The notes beneath the pieces were generated by a model. That model was not told the DNA's origin, made no database searches, and saw nothing but the letters and a program-made list of their open reading frames with translations. A stretch of 64,000 nucleotides of DNA from Chrysogorgia sp. JL179-B06. Taxonomy: Eukaryota > Cnidaria > Anthozoa > Scleralcyonacea > Chrysogorgiidae. This document shows, one piece after another, positions 9,504 to 23,100 of the stretch. The position numbers and the translations under genes were made by a program. How positions within the stretch are numbered: position 1 is the stretch's first letter; each line of letters opens with the position of its first letter. The stretch covers positions 467,001-531,000 of the forward strand of contig JAYKKM010000452.1 in NCBI GenBank assembly GCA_035772405.1, read 5' to 3'.

Positions 9504-12408
9504 TGCCATCATGTTGCAAAGAGAAATATGTAGTTTTACGTTTTATGTAAAAAAAGATAAGCGATATGAAAAAAAACGTTCTATCAAATAAGGCAAACTT
9601 ATTTTTTCATTTCATATACACTTTAAATCGTAGGCCATCGGAACCCTATCGTAAATATAGACTTCTATAGCCTGTTGGGTAATAAAAAATTAAAAATTAA
9701 AAAATTAAAAATAAAAAATAAATGCCAACATTTTCTCAAACACTGGTTCGTTTAAGGTAATCCCACTGACTGGCACTAACAATTTGACACCATTACTATC
9801 TGTGAACACTTTGATACATACACGCATATCTATTTAGTGATAATATTTTCGTGTATAGTGATAGATAATATTTTCGTGTATCGTGAATAGTGATATATTT
9901 TCGCTTGAACATGGGCCTTTGTTTCATTCCATAATCACTTGTTTAATGACTGATTACAAGACAGCACCATCGTTTCTACGTGTGCTCTCTGGCGAAATAT
10001 GTAAATATCATGCGTTGAAGCAATTGGCATAGCAACGCTTCGCCATGAAACCGCTAACTTTACATTTTATCTTGGACAGTTCTTCGCATTGCTTCTCGAA
10101 GGGTTTATTCCTCACAATAACGCTAACCAGTGCACTCGGCCACCCTCGCATCTACACGTTTTTATTTTAGATTAATAATAAAATAAATCCAATGGGCGTG
10201 TTTGGAGGGTTGAGGTGATGGGGTCTTTGACGGGTCTGGTGGGTGTTTGAGCTACCATCAAGTGTATTCTCGAAACGGAACTTTGCGGGACTCGTGGGAC
10301 TTGTTTTGTTCTGCACCGAACTTTGTCGAAAATAATATTTAGTTTCGAGCAATATTACAAACCATTCATTTATCGGTATGCCACAAAAAGATTTCCCATC
10401 TGTGTAAAAATCATTTTGAATAATTGCCATTGTAAACTATGTGGCTTTGCATCGCGATTAGCTATTTCTCATACATTTACTTTCTGTGAGGTATGTATAC
10501 GTTTAAACTGAAATAAATCTTTTTTAACTCAATATTTGTTTTACATATTAATAAGGTTTTATCTATCTCCAAATGTAGAAATATTTTAACCAAAGCATGC
10601 ACAAGGAAGAACGTCGCCTAAATCGTAGTCAATGAGTGCAAGTATTCTCATCTTTATGAAACCTACTACATAGAGCCGTGCGTAAAACTATATTTTTGTT
10701 GGCCATGAAGTATATACCATTAATAAAACAATAAACATAGGATATAGATGAACGTTTTGAGCAATAGAATGAAAACTGAAAGGAGATAAATACGGAATGT
10801 AGAAATGAAGCAAAAATGTATCATATTTACGGATTTTTCGATCTCCAATTTTAATGCCCTGAACTCGTGACTCTTCGAATCCATCAAACTTTCTTCAAAA
10901 ATAAAATCCATCTTGAGTTTAACACCAAAGGAAATTGGATTATAATCTATAAACCAAAATAGTAATGGGAATTAGTCCCATCACGACAATGTTACTAATT
11001 TAAACATCAGTTCCCGTTTCAACATCATGCTAGTGTATCTCACTGAATTAACTCTCTATATATTAATGCAACGCTGACTCCAGTCAATGTGTGGTTCAAA
11101 AGTGTAGCCAAAATTGCGTACATGGGGGACATCTTGGACATCAGATACATACCCGTACGCGTTACAACTTGGATGTAAATTTCAGTCCTCCACACGGCAT
11201 TTTTTTAATTTTTGGGAGCAACATTTTGAAGATAAAGAATTTTAGTGAAAATGCAAGCAGGTTTAGTACTTGAAACATTTCAAAAAGCCTGAAAGGAAGT
11301 ATTTAGATGAAAACTGAGGCGAGAAGTAACAACATATAGCACTCATATTAATGATGATATGGCAGTTTAAAGTTCATTAAAACTACAGCAAAATAGGTAA
11401 AAAATGCATGGTTTGACCCAAATTTTGATGGAAAATTTTGAGTTATCAATTCGCTTGTTTTTATATTGGTTAGATAGAGAAAATTTCGCTCTTTTAGATG
11501 CACTTAAAATTAGCTACTTTGGTCTCATATTGATGAATATATGGGAGTTTAAAGTTTCAATGCACGGTTTTGAATGCACAAATGCACGGTTTTAAACTTT
11601 TGACCCCAATTTTGACGGAAAATGTTGTTTCATCCATTTGGTTATTTTTATATTGGTTAGATAAAGAAAATTTTGCTCTTTCAGATGCACTATAAGACTG
11701 ATTTTACCAATATATTGCAATTGAATTATCGACAGATTATTGGACTGATAACTAGTTGCACACATAATGTCACTCCATGCGAAACATTTGCTCTTGACCA
11801 TATCTTTCATGATAATATAAAAATTCGGGTTTTTTGTTGTCGACTTAGGTTTTCGAAACAGCAAAAAACAAACCATGACCGCGTACTGGCCTGAAACGTA
11901 CATCCAAGAAGTCGCCATGTGCGCCATTTATGGCTTTCACTTTTGGTTTGGTATAGTCAGCATTCCATTTATATATATTTATAAAGAGTTATATAGAGTT
12001 CACTGGTGCATTTAATTTCAAATTATTGTAAAAGTTTAAGATGTTCACCTCGATGTTGTAAAAATGCGTTATCCGATTGCAGGATTAGTTCTTGTCTCTC
12101 GATAGAGTGTCTATGACCCCATTTTTTCATTAAATATATGTCTGTATTTTTTCGAGTATTTATGTGCAAAATGTTTTGATTTGATGAAATCCTAGATTTT
12201 CTGGCACGATCGCATAAAGGGGATCTCTTATAGTTTCTCTATATTTGATGACACATTCTTCGTCAAAGTTCTTTGATTTATTCGAATTCATCGAAATGCT
12301 TTTGCAACTGAACATGTCTCCCAGTTCGTCGGATTCCGAGAGCGATTTCGATTCAGAAGTAAATTTTATAAATGGCTAATGATAATTATTTTATAACTGG
12401 GCAAGTTA
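9504..12408. other. Non-coding with repeat relics
   Basis: AT-rich, no supported gene. Near 9590-9640 the string CAAATAAGGCAAACTTA..CACTTTAA matches the right end of the foldback element at 14772-15232, so this is an old solo end. Around 9830-9900 TATTTTCGTGTAT recurs. At 11405-11700 two diverged copies of a ~185-bp unit (TTTTTATATTGGTTAGATA followed by GAAAATTT) lie in tandem. Confidence 0.4.
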
Positions 12409-12702
12409 ATGATCTTGAAACGTACACAAGAATTCTGTAACCGTCCGATAACACAGTATCTGCTTGCAGGGAAGCAGACACAAAACCGATTATTGGAAAC
12501 AAGTCTGAAAGACTTTTGGCAAGTGATTACCTCTGCTGCACGTTTATGTGGTCAGACATGGTTAGCGAGTGGCGAAAAAGAAAAACTTAGATATATTATA
12601 TTTGGCTCTGAAGCATTAAGTTATGAAGAAAACTGTAATTTGTTTCGCATTGTTCAACAATTTATATTGAATACTAAACGCTTCTCCCTAACTAATATTT
12701 AG
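12409..12702 (+). CDS. Unidentified 97-aa ORF, possibly part of a spliced gene
   Basis: An open frame starting ATGATCTTGAAACG, rich in polar residues, with no recognised motif. Just upstream (12313-12360) ATG TCT CCC AGT begins a Ser/Asp-rich stretch (SSSDSESDFDSE) followed directly by GTAAAT, which could be a splice donor. A CAG sits at 12468. It may therefore be an exon pair in another phase rather than this frame. Low certainty. Confidence 0.2.
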   Translation: MILKRTQEFCNRPITQYLLAGKQTQNRLLETSLKDFWQVITSAARLCGQTWLASGEKEKLRYIIFGSEALSYEENCNLFRIVQQFILNTKRFSLTNI

Positions 12703-13363
12703 CCTTTATGTATATTTTGTTTATGTTATGTGCGTTCCTGTTTATGTGTATTTTTAAGAAAATAATGTAAAATGTAATGGTTTATTTATGCACAATGTAA
12801 AAATGTACAATGTAATGTATACATACGATAAGCAAGTTTGCTTTTGCAGGGGTAAACGTGAGTCGAAATAATTTTAGAAAAAAAAATACACTTTAATTTC
12901 ATTTTCAATATATAATTTGTAGTTAAAGCAGTCACTAAAATTAATATATTGCGTGGTTTACGTTCTCTTAACTCCAACAACCATCTTCGAATACCTTCTG
13001 AACGTGATGCGCTTTTTTAATGTCTGGCAGCTTATGAATATTTCGCTCGTCCATCTTTCATTGCATCTCTCGTATACTTTCTGTACCAAAGGTAGCTTCT
13101 TTTCGGTAAACGAAATGACCCACTGAACGTTTTATCCAATTCGCAATTATCAACGTTTTTGTTACTACTTCTGTTGTGTTGTTACCACATTTGAACCGCA
13201 AATTCGTATGAGGACGACAACTTCAGTGTTACCGAAATTGTTGACAAATTACACATATATTATATTATATTAGAATTATTAATGACTGTATCACTAACTT
13301 CTATACTAATCTTATATTAAATTTTCCGGTTAATATATATTATATTTTGTTAATATATAAGCA
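12703..13363. other. No gene recognised
   Basis: AT-rich non-coding sequence without repeats I can define. Confidence 0.35.
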
Positions 13364-13690
13364 CTATATTGACTTCTCGCCTGGAATAGCTTTGCTAATT
13401 GCAAAGTGGAGGATATCTGTATCTAAAATTTTCTTCTTTATTAATAAAATTATTGATAGAGAAGTCCGTACATGTTGGTGTAATATATATTCTCGGACGG
13501 TTCTAGACGAATCTGACTGATTAACTACAACAATAACTCCACCACCACGCTTGTTGTCGCGATCTTCGCTGTAGATTATATATCCAGGATGCAACAAATC
13601 AGAGTTCGTAATATATTTCCTCAGCCACTTTCGATCACATTGATGACATCGACGTGCTCAGCAAAAACGATTTTTTAAACTGATGTAGGT
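13364..13690 (-). pseudogene. LINE endonuclease fragment
   Basis: Minus-strand translation contains HPGYIIYSEDRDNKRGGGVI, the G-Y..Y..DR...GGGV segment in the middle of LINE APE endonucleases. Flanking catalytic motifs are missing, so this is a short relic. Confidence 0.5.
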
Positions 13691-14771
13691 TCCCAGTCGC
13701 CCAATCCTTTTCGTTGAGATATGGTAGCTTTTAAGGCTCTGTAGTGAAAGGCTCTAGCTACAGTGGAGATATTCGTTCTATGATTAAAATTATTAGCGAA
13801 AATGCCTGTTCATGCATGGCTACTTGAGCAAAAACCCGAAATAATGTGCCCACCTACTTGTAGAACGAGTTTATGGCTCTCGTCCTATAGAGATAGTCAA
13901 TCGAGATATGATGGGGAATTCGGTAAACTTCAAAGCGGTTTACAAATGAGCTGGACAGTATCTCACCGTACACAAATCCTTTGTTTTAAGTTCATTAATA
14001 TGTGCTATTGGATTATTGCTCATTATACCAAAAACAAATGTGTCCAGTAACCGTCACCGTGCATAAATTTACATAAACGTGAACAAAAAGACTAAACCTT
14101 CATTGACTATGGTCGAGATTGCTTGAAATGCCGCCAGAACATGTTGGAATTCTTCCCAGGGTAAAACACGATGCTGTAGCGTTGGCTGGATAAGATCTAA
14201 TGTTGCTATTGTGGATAACGTGGAGATATAGCATAAAAACCTCCAGAATATCACTATAAACAAGGAGAGGTTAAAACGTCTGGCCGCCATTGGGCTTACA
14301 CTGCATATTTTTAATAGGTTTATCCGAGGCACCCAACTAAAACCACTTGTACTTATACTAGCAGTGACCGTATGACTGGTATGAGTAGCTACTGCTGCTT
14401 TCCTCTCCTAAAAAATAATTTTTATGGTACTGAATCATTCAGGTTTAAACAGCGCCAAAGTTATATCACAGTTGAGAAGGACAACAAAGCTGCTATTGTG
14501 ATATATCTCCAGAGATCATTATAATTTAAAAAGAAAGAACTTGTACAATACATTTCAAAAACAAGAACCGTAATAAATTAATTATTATAATATATTAGTT
14601 ATCACCTACACGTAGGAAAAACGCACTTGTTTCACGCTTACAGTTTCACTTCACGAGAATTTGACTGATCAAGTTTCAAACTTGTCCGGAATCCGGATAG
14701 GAACAAAAATTGTATTTGAGACTGCCCTAAAAAACAATTTTTTGTTTATATTTTTGCCTTTTACCCATGCG
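13691..14771. other. No gene recognised
   Basis: Short open frames exist on both strands but show no family pattern or splice support. Confidence 0.35.
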
Positions 14772-15232
14772 TTAAAGTGCCTATGACACGAAAATTAAGT
14801 TTGCCTTATTTGAAAGAACGCTTCAAATGACAGAGTAACATCTTCTGTAGTTTTTCGTTTCCTAATTGCTTCGTTCTTGAGATATTTCAGTTAGCATTAT
14901 ATGCAAATGACAACGGTGTGACGTACACGTGCTTTTGACTTATCCGAGAAGGTGATATATCTTTGCTATTATAAAACCAATGTGCGTGACTATTTCCAAA
15001 AACATGTGATTACAATTTCATGTGATTTTGTGTGATAATAACAAAGATATATAACCTTCTCCGATAAGTCATTATGCACGTGTACGTCACACCATAGTCA
15101 TTTGCATATAATGCAAATTGAATATCTCAAGAACAAAGCAAGGAAACGAAAAACTACAGAAGATGTTACGCTGTCATTTTAAGTGTTCTTTCAAATAAGG
15201 CAAACTTAATTTTCGTGTCATAGGCACTTTAA
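14772..15232. mobile_element. Foldback MITE with TTAA target duplication
   Basis: The left arm starts TTAA AGTGCCTATGACACG and the right arm ends CGTGTCATAGGCACT TTAA. The arms pair over roughly 200 bp each (for example CTACAGAAGATGTTAC against the AACATCTTCTGTAG of the left arm) and enclose a spacer of about 50 bp. TTAA on both sides is the target duplication left by piggyBac-type transposases. No coding capacity; non-autonomous. Confidence 0.8.
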
Positions 15233-15618
15233 TTAATACAATATTTTGTCGTTTCAAAGCATCTTAATTAAAAATAATTTATTACAAGCGATATTTTACA
15301 CATAACTTAACGACTAGGAACAGAGTGAGGTCGGAAAGGTTGGCTCATTGTGAGATAATATCTATTCTTGTACATGTAACGATTACGTTTTGGTTTTGAA
15401 AAATGAGTATGAAATTAATGCGGCCAAAATTTCCGTTACTTTAAATTTCCAGTAAATATAATGCACGATTGTTTCGTAAGCATTTTAATGTTCTCATTAT
15501 TATGAGATTTATTGAAATTCTTAATTTGTGACTCAGATTTGATTATTTCGTAAATAAGGGATCGAAAAGATCAAATCAGAAATATATTAAATTATCTAAT
15601 AATTTGTGTGATACTCAC

Positions 15619-15912
15619 TCCTTTTGGTAGTAAAAGTCAATATCTTAGAGGAACTGTTGCCCCTGGTGTTCTTTGCATAAACAGCTACTGTGTAGGTGAC
15701 ATTAGGTTTCAGACGCTTTATGTGTAGAAACGATTCTTTCAAATTTTCTTGTACAACTCGGCCATTCTCTTCCAAGTAACTTTCACCTTCTGCTACGAGA
15801 ACTGTGTAATTTACGACCTGCGAACACCATCTATCAGGGTTTGACTGCCAAGTCAGTTTTGCCTGTGCTATCCCGAGATTTTCCATATGAACATCCATAG
15901 GTGGGCAAATAT
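15619..15912 (-). CDS. Fibronectin type III domain exon (host gene)
   Basis: An exon of 294 nt (98 codons, phase 1 at both ends) bounded on the minus strand by CTCCCAG before it and GTGAGT after it. It encodes one FN3 domain: ICPPMDV at the start, LTWQ (conserved W of strand B), VVNYTVLV (Y of strand C), L.PNVTYTVAVYAKN (Y of strand F with the LxPxTxY turn) and a TTKR end. FN3 domains are extracellular beta-sandwich modules of receptors and adhesion proteins. An exon of identical length and phase lies at 62874-63167 on the same strand. The gene itself is not identified. Confidence 0.75.
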
Positions 15913-16331
15913 CTGGGAGAAAAAGTTGTTATCGTCAACTGCCAGAAAATTGAACTCACGTCCGCCTAATACTTGTTAACTTAGCTAGAAATACGTATAT
16001 AGTGTGTACAATAACCGCCTGTATACTATCAGACAAATATTTTAGATTAATTATTTCAAAGATTATATATTATCAGTAAACAGTTTAGTTCGCAACCAGG
16101 TAAAGTATAGAACATGGTGTAACGCTACTCTGGCTATAAATTCAGACCAAGTAACCTATTTCAATTGGGTCACCTTGTGGTGATCTCCCCGAAAACGCGA
16201 TGCAAAATAACCAGTAGAAATGTAGAATTATGAGGGGATAAACACAGGTGAGTATCTTCCCGAAGTTAAAATAGTATATTCACAATGGTTGTGGTTACCC
16301 ATTTGAAACAGATAACTTGATTTGAATTTAC

Positions 16332-16478
16332 CTCTAACAAGAGTAGCGTTATACCATGTCTTAATATATTTCTTTGGCAGATATATTGAGTAAAGCAAGA
16401 GAGATTCATTAACTTCATTAATGATTTCCATCCAGCGCTCAAGTTTACATGGGAAATCAGTGAAACTTGTGTATCGTT
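16332..16478 (-). CDS. Candidate host exon, 147 nt
   Basis: Between a CTAAG and a GTAAAT on the minus strand lies an open 147-nt stretch (49 codons, phase 1-1) encoding FPCKLERWMEIINEVNESLL and WYNATLVRG. The matching phase and strand, 420 bp before the FN3 exon in transcription order, suggest the same gene. No domain is recognised, and the acceptor lacks a strong pyrimidine tract. Confidence 0.3.
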
Positions 16479-17369
16479 CTTAGATATTTCGGTATCTATT
16501 AATGGCGATGCGCTCACGACTTCTGTAAAACATCAAAAGAAACGGAATAAGTTTAAAAAACGCTATTGGTAATCAATATAGCTTGTAAAACTTTTACAAA
16601 GTTCCATTCTTCGTCATTTCATTGACCTCAAACAATGTACTCGTAAGAGGTTATGTTTATAGTCTGCAAAGTCCGCTTTTCTTTTCGTTTTCTGATTCAG
16701 ACAAATGAGAAAATACCAAGCAAATGCCTTTCTTCTTCGGGTTTCGTAATCTGCCGTCATTTTGTTATAAACTATAGTGTACGTCATGTTAGGCTACATA
16801 TAGTGGTTATGGTATGCTTAAAACCGCTTGCAAACTGACGAACAGGCTCAATAAGTATGGACTTGGATATCGGTACGGCAAGTTTACATGAGACAGGCAG
16901 GAACGAATAGACCGAGACCGTTACTGGCAGTACAAGTCTATAACTCATATTAATTCGATTCAAACTTTGCATGTAATATTTACCGACAACGCGAATAACA
17001 GGCATTAAAGGATAGTTTACCATTTGACTCAGCGTTTCTATTCCTTGATATTTTGCACCAGTATATGGCGCCTCCAAATAACAGTTCAAACAAGCATTTT
17101 CGTATTTTTTTATCTGCCTTGGCAGTTAAATTGATTTTTGGGTTTCCTTGTTATAATGCAAAGGCAGTAGAAGAAAAAATCATATTAAATAAGAACAACA
17201 TTCTTAACAACCTTATCGAAAATTACTTTTTTTTCGAAAAACATCAAAAATCGGTCCAAAAGCATCGTGTTTTTCCGCCATCATCCTTCGCATATCACCA
17301 TTATACAGCTTCACCAGATCTACTTATTCAAAGTCCAAACCTCTTTCCTGCATGTCAACTCTAGTATAC
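16479..17369. other. No gene recognised
   Basis: Non-coding; small frames on both strands without motif or codon evidence. Confidence 0.35.
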
Positions 17370-17900
17370 TAGAAAACCAAACGTGTTGTAACAACACGCA
17401 CTTTTGTCCCCTATTTCAACACGCCAAACGTGTTCAACACGTCTTTAGCGTGTTGTAATACCAGCGTGTTGTATGTGGAAGCGTGTTGCTAAAGCACGTT
17501 GTCAAGATTTAAGTGTGTTGTAACAATACGCCAATTTTCAACACGCTAAAAGCGTGTTGAACACTGCAGCGTGTTCCAAATTTATGTGTGTTGTAAGAAC
17601 ACACTATGACGTGTTTTCAGAACAAGATGTTTTCAGAACACGCACCCCAACACGCCAGTGTTGTTATAGGAGACAAACGTGCGTGTTGTAAATTAACACG
17701 TTTGGAGTGTTGTAAATTAACACGTTTGGAGTGTTGTAAATTAACACGTTTGGCGTGTTGCAAGATTTTAACGTGACACACTTGGCATGTTGCAGCTCGT
17801 ACACGCTTTGTGTGTTGCCGATCTCTAAAAGCGTGTTCTACACGACAGACGTGTTGTTAGCAGTTGTGTTCCGTTCTGAAGGTGTGTTCCGCTTCACACA
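17370..17900. repeat. Array of alternating CGTGTT / AACACG words
   Basis: Over about 530 bp the word GTGTTG or CGTGTT and its complement CAACAC or AACACG appear more than 40 times, at irregular distances and in both orientations. Many form short hairpins such as GTGTTGTAACAACACG. Near 17690-17755 one phrase (GTGTTGTAAATTAACACGTT) becomes a true tandem repeat. It is neither a simple satellite nor a coding tract. Confidence 0.8.
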
Positions 17901-18069
17901 AAACAAAATGGAAGTTTTGATGCAAATTTAATAAGCAGCAAATAATATAATCTATTAATCCCAAATGTTAAAGTTCAATCCTAGTTTGTTTGGCCTGGTA
18001 ACTTTCTTCGATTTAGGGGTTCTCTTTCGTTGTTTACTTTGAAGACTATGCCCGCTTCAAGAACAATGC

Positions 18070-18516
18070 ATGACTAGAGACATAGTATACAAAGCAACAG
18101 TGACAGTAAACATCACAAACGAAATAAAACACTACATTGGTATGACTGCAACCACATTCAAAGAGCGATTGGCCAACCACACTAAATCTTTCCAACATAA
18201 AAAGCATGAAAATGACACCGAACTTTCGAAATATATTTGGACATTGAAAGAAAACAATAAAGATTTCAGTATTAATTGGCAAATTCTAAAACATTCTATT
18301 TCGTACACAGGAGGATCAAAACGATGCAATTTATGTTTAGAAGAAAAATTTTGTATTTTAAAAGAAAAAAATAAGAATAGTTTACTCAACAAAAGAGCGG
18401 AAATAATTTCACAGTGTCGTCATCGTAATAAATTTCGCGTAATCAACGCAAACAAAGCCATGACCTCATGCTTTGTCCCCCACATACGCCCCCACTTTCC
18501 GGCAGAAAGCCTATAA
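18070..18516 (+). pseudogene. GIY-YIG endonuclease, Penelope-like element C-terminus
   Basis: An open 148-codon frame with the order typical of the C-terminal endonuclease of Penelope-like retroelements: IVYKATV, HYIGMTATTFKERLANH (the YIG of GIY-YIG followed by the catalytic R and H), KHENDTELSKYIW, and the zinc-type segment GSKRCNLCLEEKF..ILLNKR..E..SQCRHRNK. The RT domain is not visible upstream, so the copy is 5'-truncated. Downstream at 18545-18600 a CTGAAGA..GATGAAAC string resembles a decayed hammerhead core, as in other such elements. Confidence 0.75.
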
Positions 18517-18605
18517 ATAAGCGGTCATCCCTTTCGATATTGTCACTGCCTGAAGATTCTTTTACAGATGAAACAAGTTGTAGCAGACCAGTTTTGAGGT
18601 AAGCG

Positions 18606-19312
<707 letters not shown>

Positions 19313-20267
19313 ATGAGCGTCTCCGGTGATTCTTCAAGTGAACAGTCTTCTGGTTATACTAATTCAGACTCCGAAAATAGCGATGAAGAATATTTCGACG
19401 GAGAAATACAGCCGTATGCTTGCAACCAGTTGATGAAACGATTTCTGATACTGAGCTAGAGGGGGAAATGGAGGTTGAAGAATTATCAGAACATTCCGAC
19501 GATGAAAATCGACTTCAAAACAAAGACTGGTTAGTAATGCTAATACCAAGTTTTTCTTGAAAAAATATGGCATTGTACCGTTTAGTTTTCAATGGAATGT
19601 TGAGTATCATTCAATCATTGCATTGGTAAAGTATACGTTGCAAAGACTATTAAACTATAAAGGGAATCCTTCAAGTGTTTTATCTTACCATGAAATGTCC
19701 AATTTGACTCCAGAACATATTTCATCTGGGGATAAAGCTTTTTTAATGCAATTCAATCAAGCTGCAGAAACCTGAAGATATCATTCTCAAGACCTATCAC
19801 ATTTTCCATTTGCATTCATGTAAATTCCCAGATGTTGATTGTTTTCTAGGTGTTTGTGTTCACATTGCTAAATTATGGATAGAGTTGAAGAAAGTGTTTG
19901 CTGTCAGGAAATCACAGAGGTTATGTGGAAAAACGAGGAGGTAGCACAAGTTGAACAGCTCCAAATTCTAGGCTGTATTACTTACAATGCAGGGTTTCAA
20001 GCTGTGTGTCTAAATCAGTGGGTATTACAGGCTGCATGGAGTCAGTACCGTCAACAATATGGCACAAGAGCACATGAAGGGCCTGAGCATAAAAACAAAA
20101 GGCATGTTGCCTATAGACAAATGGTTAGATGGTGTTGGGGTGTGCTGGGCAAAGATATACGAGTGCCTTTGCCATCCTGTGCTGTGTCTTGTATTAGAGT
20201 ACATTTTCCACCTCCAGGCTTAGAAGAAGATTTTGAATTTGATGGTTTTAAATTTGCTGATGAATAG
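19313..20267 (+). pseudogene. P2X7 C-terminal-domain-like protein, two-exon pseudogene
   Basis: Exon 1 (19313-19529) starts with ATG and encodes an acidic Ser/Glu head (SEQSSGYTNSDSENSDEEYF), has a one-base frame change near 19420, and ends in NRLQNKDW. The donor TG|GTTAGT and the acceptor TTTCTAG|G at 19849/19850 restore a TGG codon and lead to WCLCSHC, then EESVCCQEI and, near the end, HVAYRQMVRWCWG..LGK and VPLPSCAVSCIRVHFP. This is the Cys-rich zinc-binding domain of the P2X7 cytoplasmic tail, common as stand-alone genes in invertebrates. An in-frame TAA (19869-19871) and the exon-1 shift mark it as a pseudogene. The intron argues against a processed copy. Confidence 0.7.
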
Positions 20268-23100
20268 TAGTAAATAATATATAAATAAAATATTTTCGTA
20301 AACAATTAGCACAATCCCAACTGGAGTTCTCTGTGGAGATCTGTCCATATTTCTAATTTACCACAATTCTATTCTACCACTATTCTACAATTACATGCTT
20401 AATAAAATCCAACTGGTTTTTACATAATACAATATGTATTATTTCCAATATTTCCAAATACTTACAACAAGTAGTTATATGATTATTATTATTATTTTCC
20501 ATGTGTAAGAGACTGGACCGAGCTCTGGACCAATCAGAATGCGAGTAGCAAAATGATTGACCAATCAGAGCTCGTTCCAGAATTTATTTCCAGGGGGTGT
20601 TCATGTTTTAAGGTGTGTTCACCCGCTGTATAAAGCGACCACCTTTCTAGTACAACAGTAAAAATCAGGGGGGATACGCTCCTGCTAGATAGATAGGTAT
20701 AGTTTATCCCGTCGCCCGGCGCGAAGCGCCGGCCGAAGGCCGAAGGTCTGAGGGAGAGGGTGCTAATATCGACCGGCGTTTAGTCCCTTATCATGCGAGA
20801 TCCAAGCCGTTCCTAGATCTAGGATCAGTTTATATAATTATATATATTGAAGATCAACGGCCCATGCGCGGCATCGGAAAATTTGGCTCTGGTAACTAGA
20901 TAATATGGTAAATATCTGCATTTGAATTATAAATATTTAAATTGACCGTAAAAGAAAAGTAGGGTTATACGCTGAATGAAGATTTGATTTAAAAAAGATC
21001 GTGAAAAGGCAGTTAAAATGCAATATATCGTCGTCGGAAGATGTCAAGTTCGTAAATCAAGTTTTATACGTGGCTTCAAAACTAAAGGTAAACCCGTTTT
21101 CGGTTTTTTAAATCTGTTAATTAGTTACAAAGATAGTTTTGCAAACATGTCCGAGTATGTTATTCAGGCTTTTATTTGATGTATAGCATGATTTTCTAGA
21201 GTTAGTAATTCAAAAGATATCGTCGTCTGAATTATCTAAAATATTTAGTCGGAGTTTCTCAATCCAATCCAAGCGTCGTCGCTTTTTTCAAACTGTTAGC
21301 TATCAGTTACAAAAATATTTTTGTAGGTATGTCAGAGGCTGTTAATCAAGCTTTCATTAGATATGTAGAATGAGTTCTTAGAGTTAGTACTTCAAAAGAT
21401 ATTGTGGTCGGAACATTTCACTTTTGGCATGTCGTCATGGCAACCGAAATTTAAAATTATAACATCAACCCAAGTCAGTTTTAGGGTTAGGATTTGGATT
21501 AGGATTAGGGTTAGCGATTATTTGAATTTCGGTTTGTTGATATATCGAGAAAGCGCCAATCAGACATAACGAAATCACTCTTTGAAGGGCTTTCGCTCGA
21601 AAATGAATAGTCCTTACATAAGATATACCAATAAATTATGTGCTTTATTATAATATTGCAGAATAACAAATGTTAATACAAATTTTGAATGGCAGATTTT
21701 ATACTTTTATTTAAATTATCCATCACCATTGTTTCACTCGGTCACTTTGCAACCTCATCCACACTGGAATAATTACAATACTTGATAATTAGCCTATATA
21801 GTGAGTACCAGTACTGGTGGTAAGGATGTAAAAAAGTACAGATTATAGCTGTATTTATACTGCAAGTCTATAGGACTAACCAGGACCAACCTGGCTGGAT
21901 GCCACCTTAGTGTGTCTGTTTAAATTCACCTTTACCCTGGATAGTAGGCCTGGACAGTGCCAGTCCTAGGCTTTCAATGTATATTTTTACACAGCTTTTG
22001 AAGGATAAATACTGTATAATGTATAATTGGGTAGGTTAACACTCACTGTGTCAGGGGAACATGTTAGGATTAAACAAGTGGTATCACCCCACTGACAAGA
22101 AGCAGCTGAAAGGAATTTCATCCTGAATTAATATATATATATTGGTGAAATAATTAGATTAAGCAATATCGTTCTTTGTTGTATATTATGGGCTTTTGTC
22201 ATTTCAATTTTTGAAATTGTGTTACCGGTACTTGAATACCATTGAAATACTGGTACATGAATGTGCATAATTATATAATATTAATAAAAGTTAAGAAACA
22301 GAAGTCTTCTAAAAGAATAAAAGGTTTATCAGACTTATCAATTTGGTCTAGGATAAATTTAGGTATGCAATCTTTTGGTAGCTGCTACTAACAATTAGAC
22401 AATAAGGAACATGCAGATTACATTATTACAGTAGGGTACATGTATCTGCTTATACTGACAATTAGACAATAAGGAACATGCAGATTACATTATTACAGTA
22501 GGGTACATGTATCTGCTTATACTGACAATTAGGCAATAAGGAACATGCAGATTACATTATTACAGTAGGGTACATGTATGTACAAGGTTATGCAGTCTCG
22601 TGAATACAATTGTACTTTGAGTAAAATTATGCCACTGTTACGGTACTGTAAACATGCATGTTGAAATTTATTATTAAAAGCATAACTGACATAATTAACT
22701 ATAATAATGTAATATATAATTAATAAAATTATTATTTAAATTAATAATTATTAAAATTAATTATTAATTTCAATAATCAATAGTTACACAATTGGTTTCC
22801 AACCCTGCCTGTGAGACAATTGCGTTGGCAGACTTTCCCACTTGGGTTCTGTTCAGTACACTACCCACAAATTGCACCCAAAAAATAAGCAGTTTGAAAA
22901 TCTGTTCAGTTTGGCAATATTAAAGCCTCAAACAGTAAGAGGGCGAGGGGTTGTTGCGTACACGTATTTCTAGTTAATGTATATATAGAATAGTGGTTGT
23001 CGTAGAGTGACCGTTGAAGAGAGTGAGCTTTTTTGAAGGTCAATCAAGGTGAAATTGTATTAGAAAATATCACGTGATTGACTGTTTCTTCATGAGAGAA
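20268..23100. other. Non-coding, repeat-bearing
   Basis: No gene supported. It contains a GC-rich palindromic stretch near 20712-20740 (CCGGCGCGAAGCGCCGG), a telomere-like patch at 21481-21520 (several GGATTAG / TTAGGG words) and a 67-bp tandem repeat at 22391-22580. Confidence 0.4.
22391..22580. repeat. Three tandem copies of a 67-bp unit
   Basis: The unit begins ACAATTAGACAATAAGGAAC and recurs at 22391, 22458 and 22525, with one G for A change in the third. Confidence 0.9.

Noticed and set aside
16784..17364. Overlapping ~100-codon frames on both strands
   Set aside because: No motif, no codon bias, no consistent splice sites.
20712..20740. CRISPR or attachment site at the GC-rich palindrome
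   Set aside because: A single palindrome with no repeat-spacer pattern; the context is animal DNA.
21481..21520. Internal telomere
   Set aside because: Only a few irregular GGATTAG/TTAGGG words; too short and degenerate to claim.
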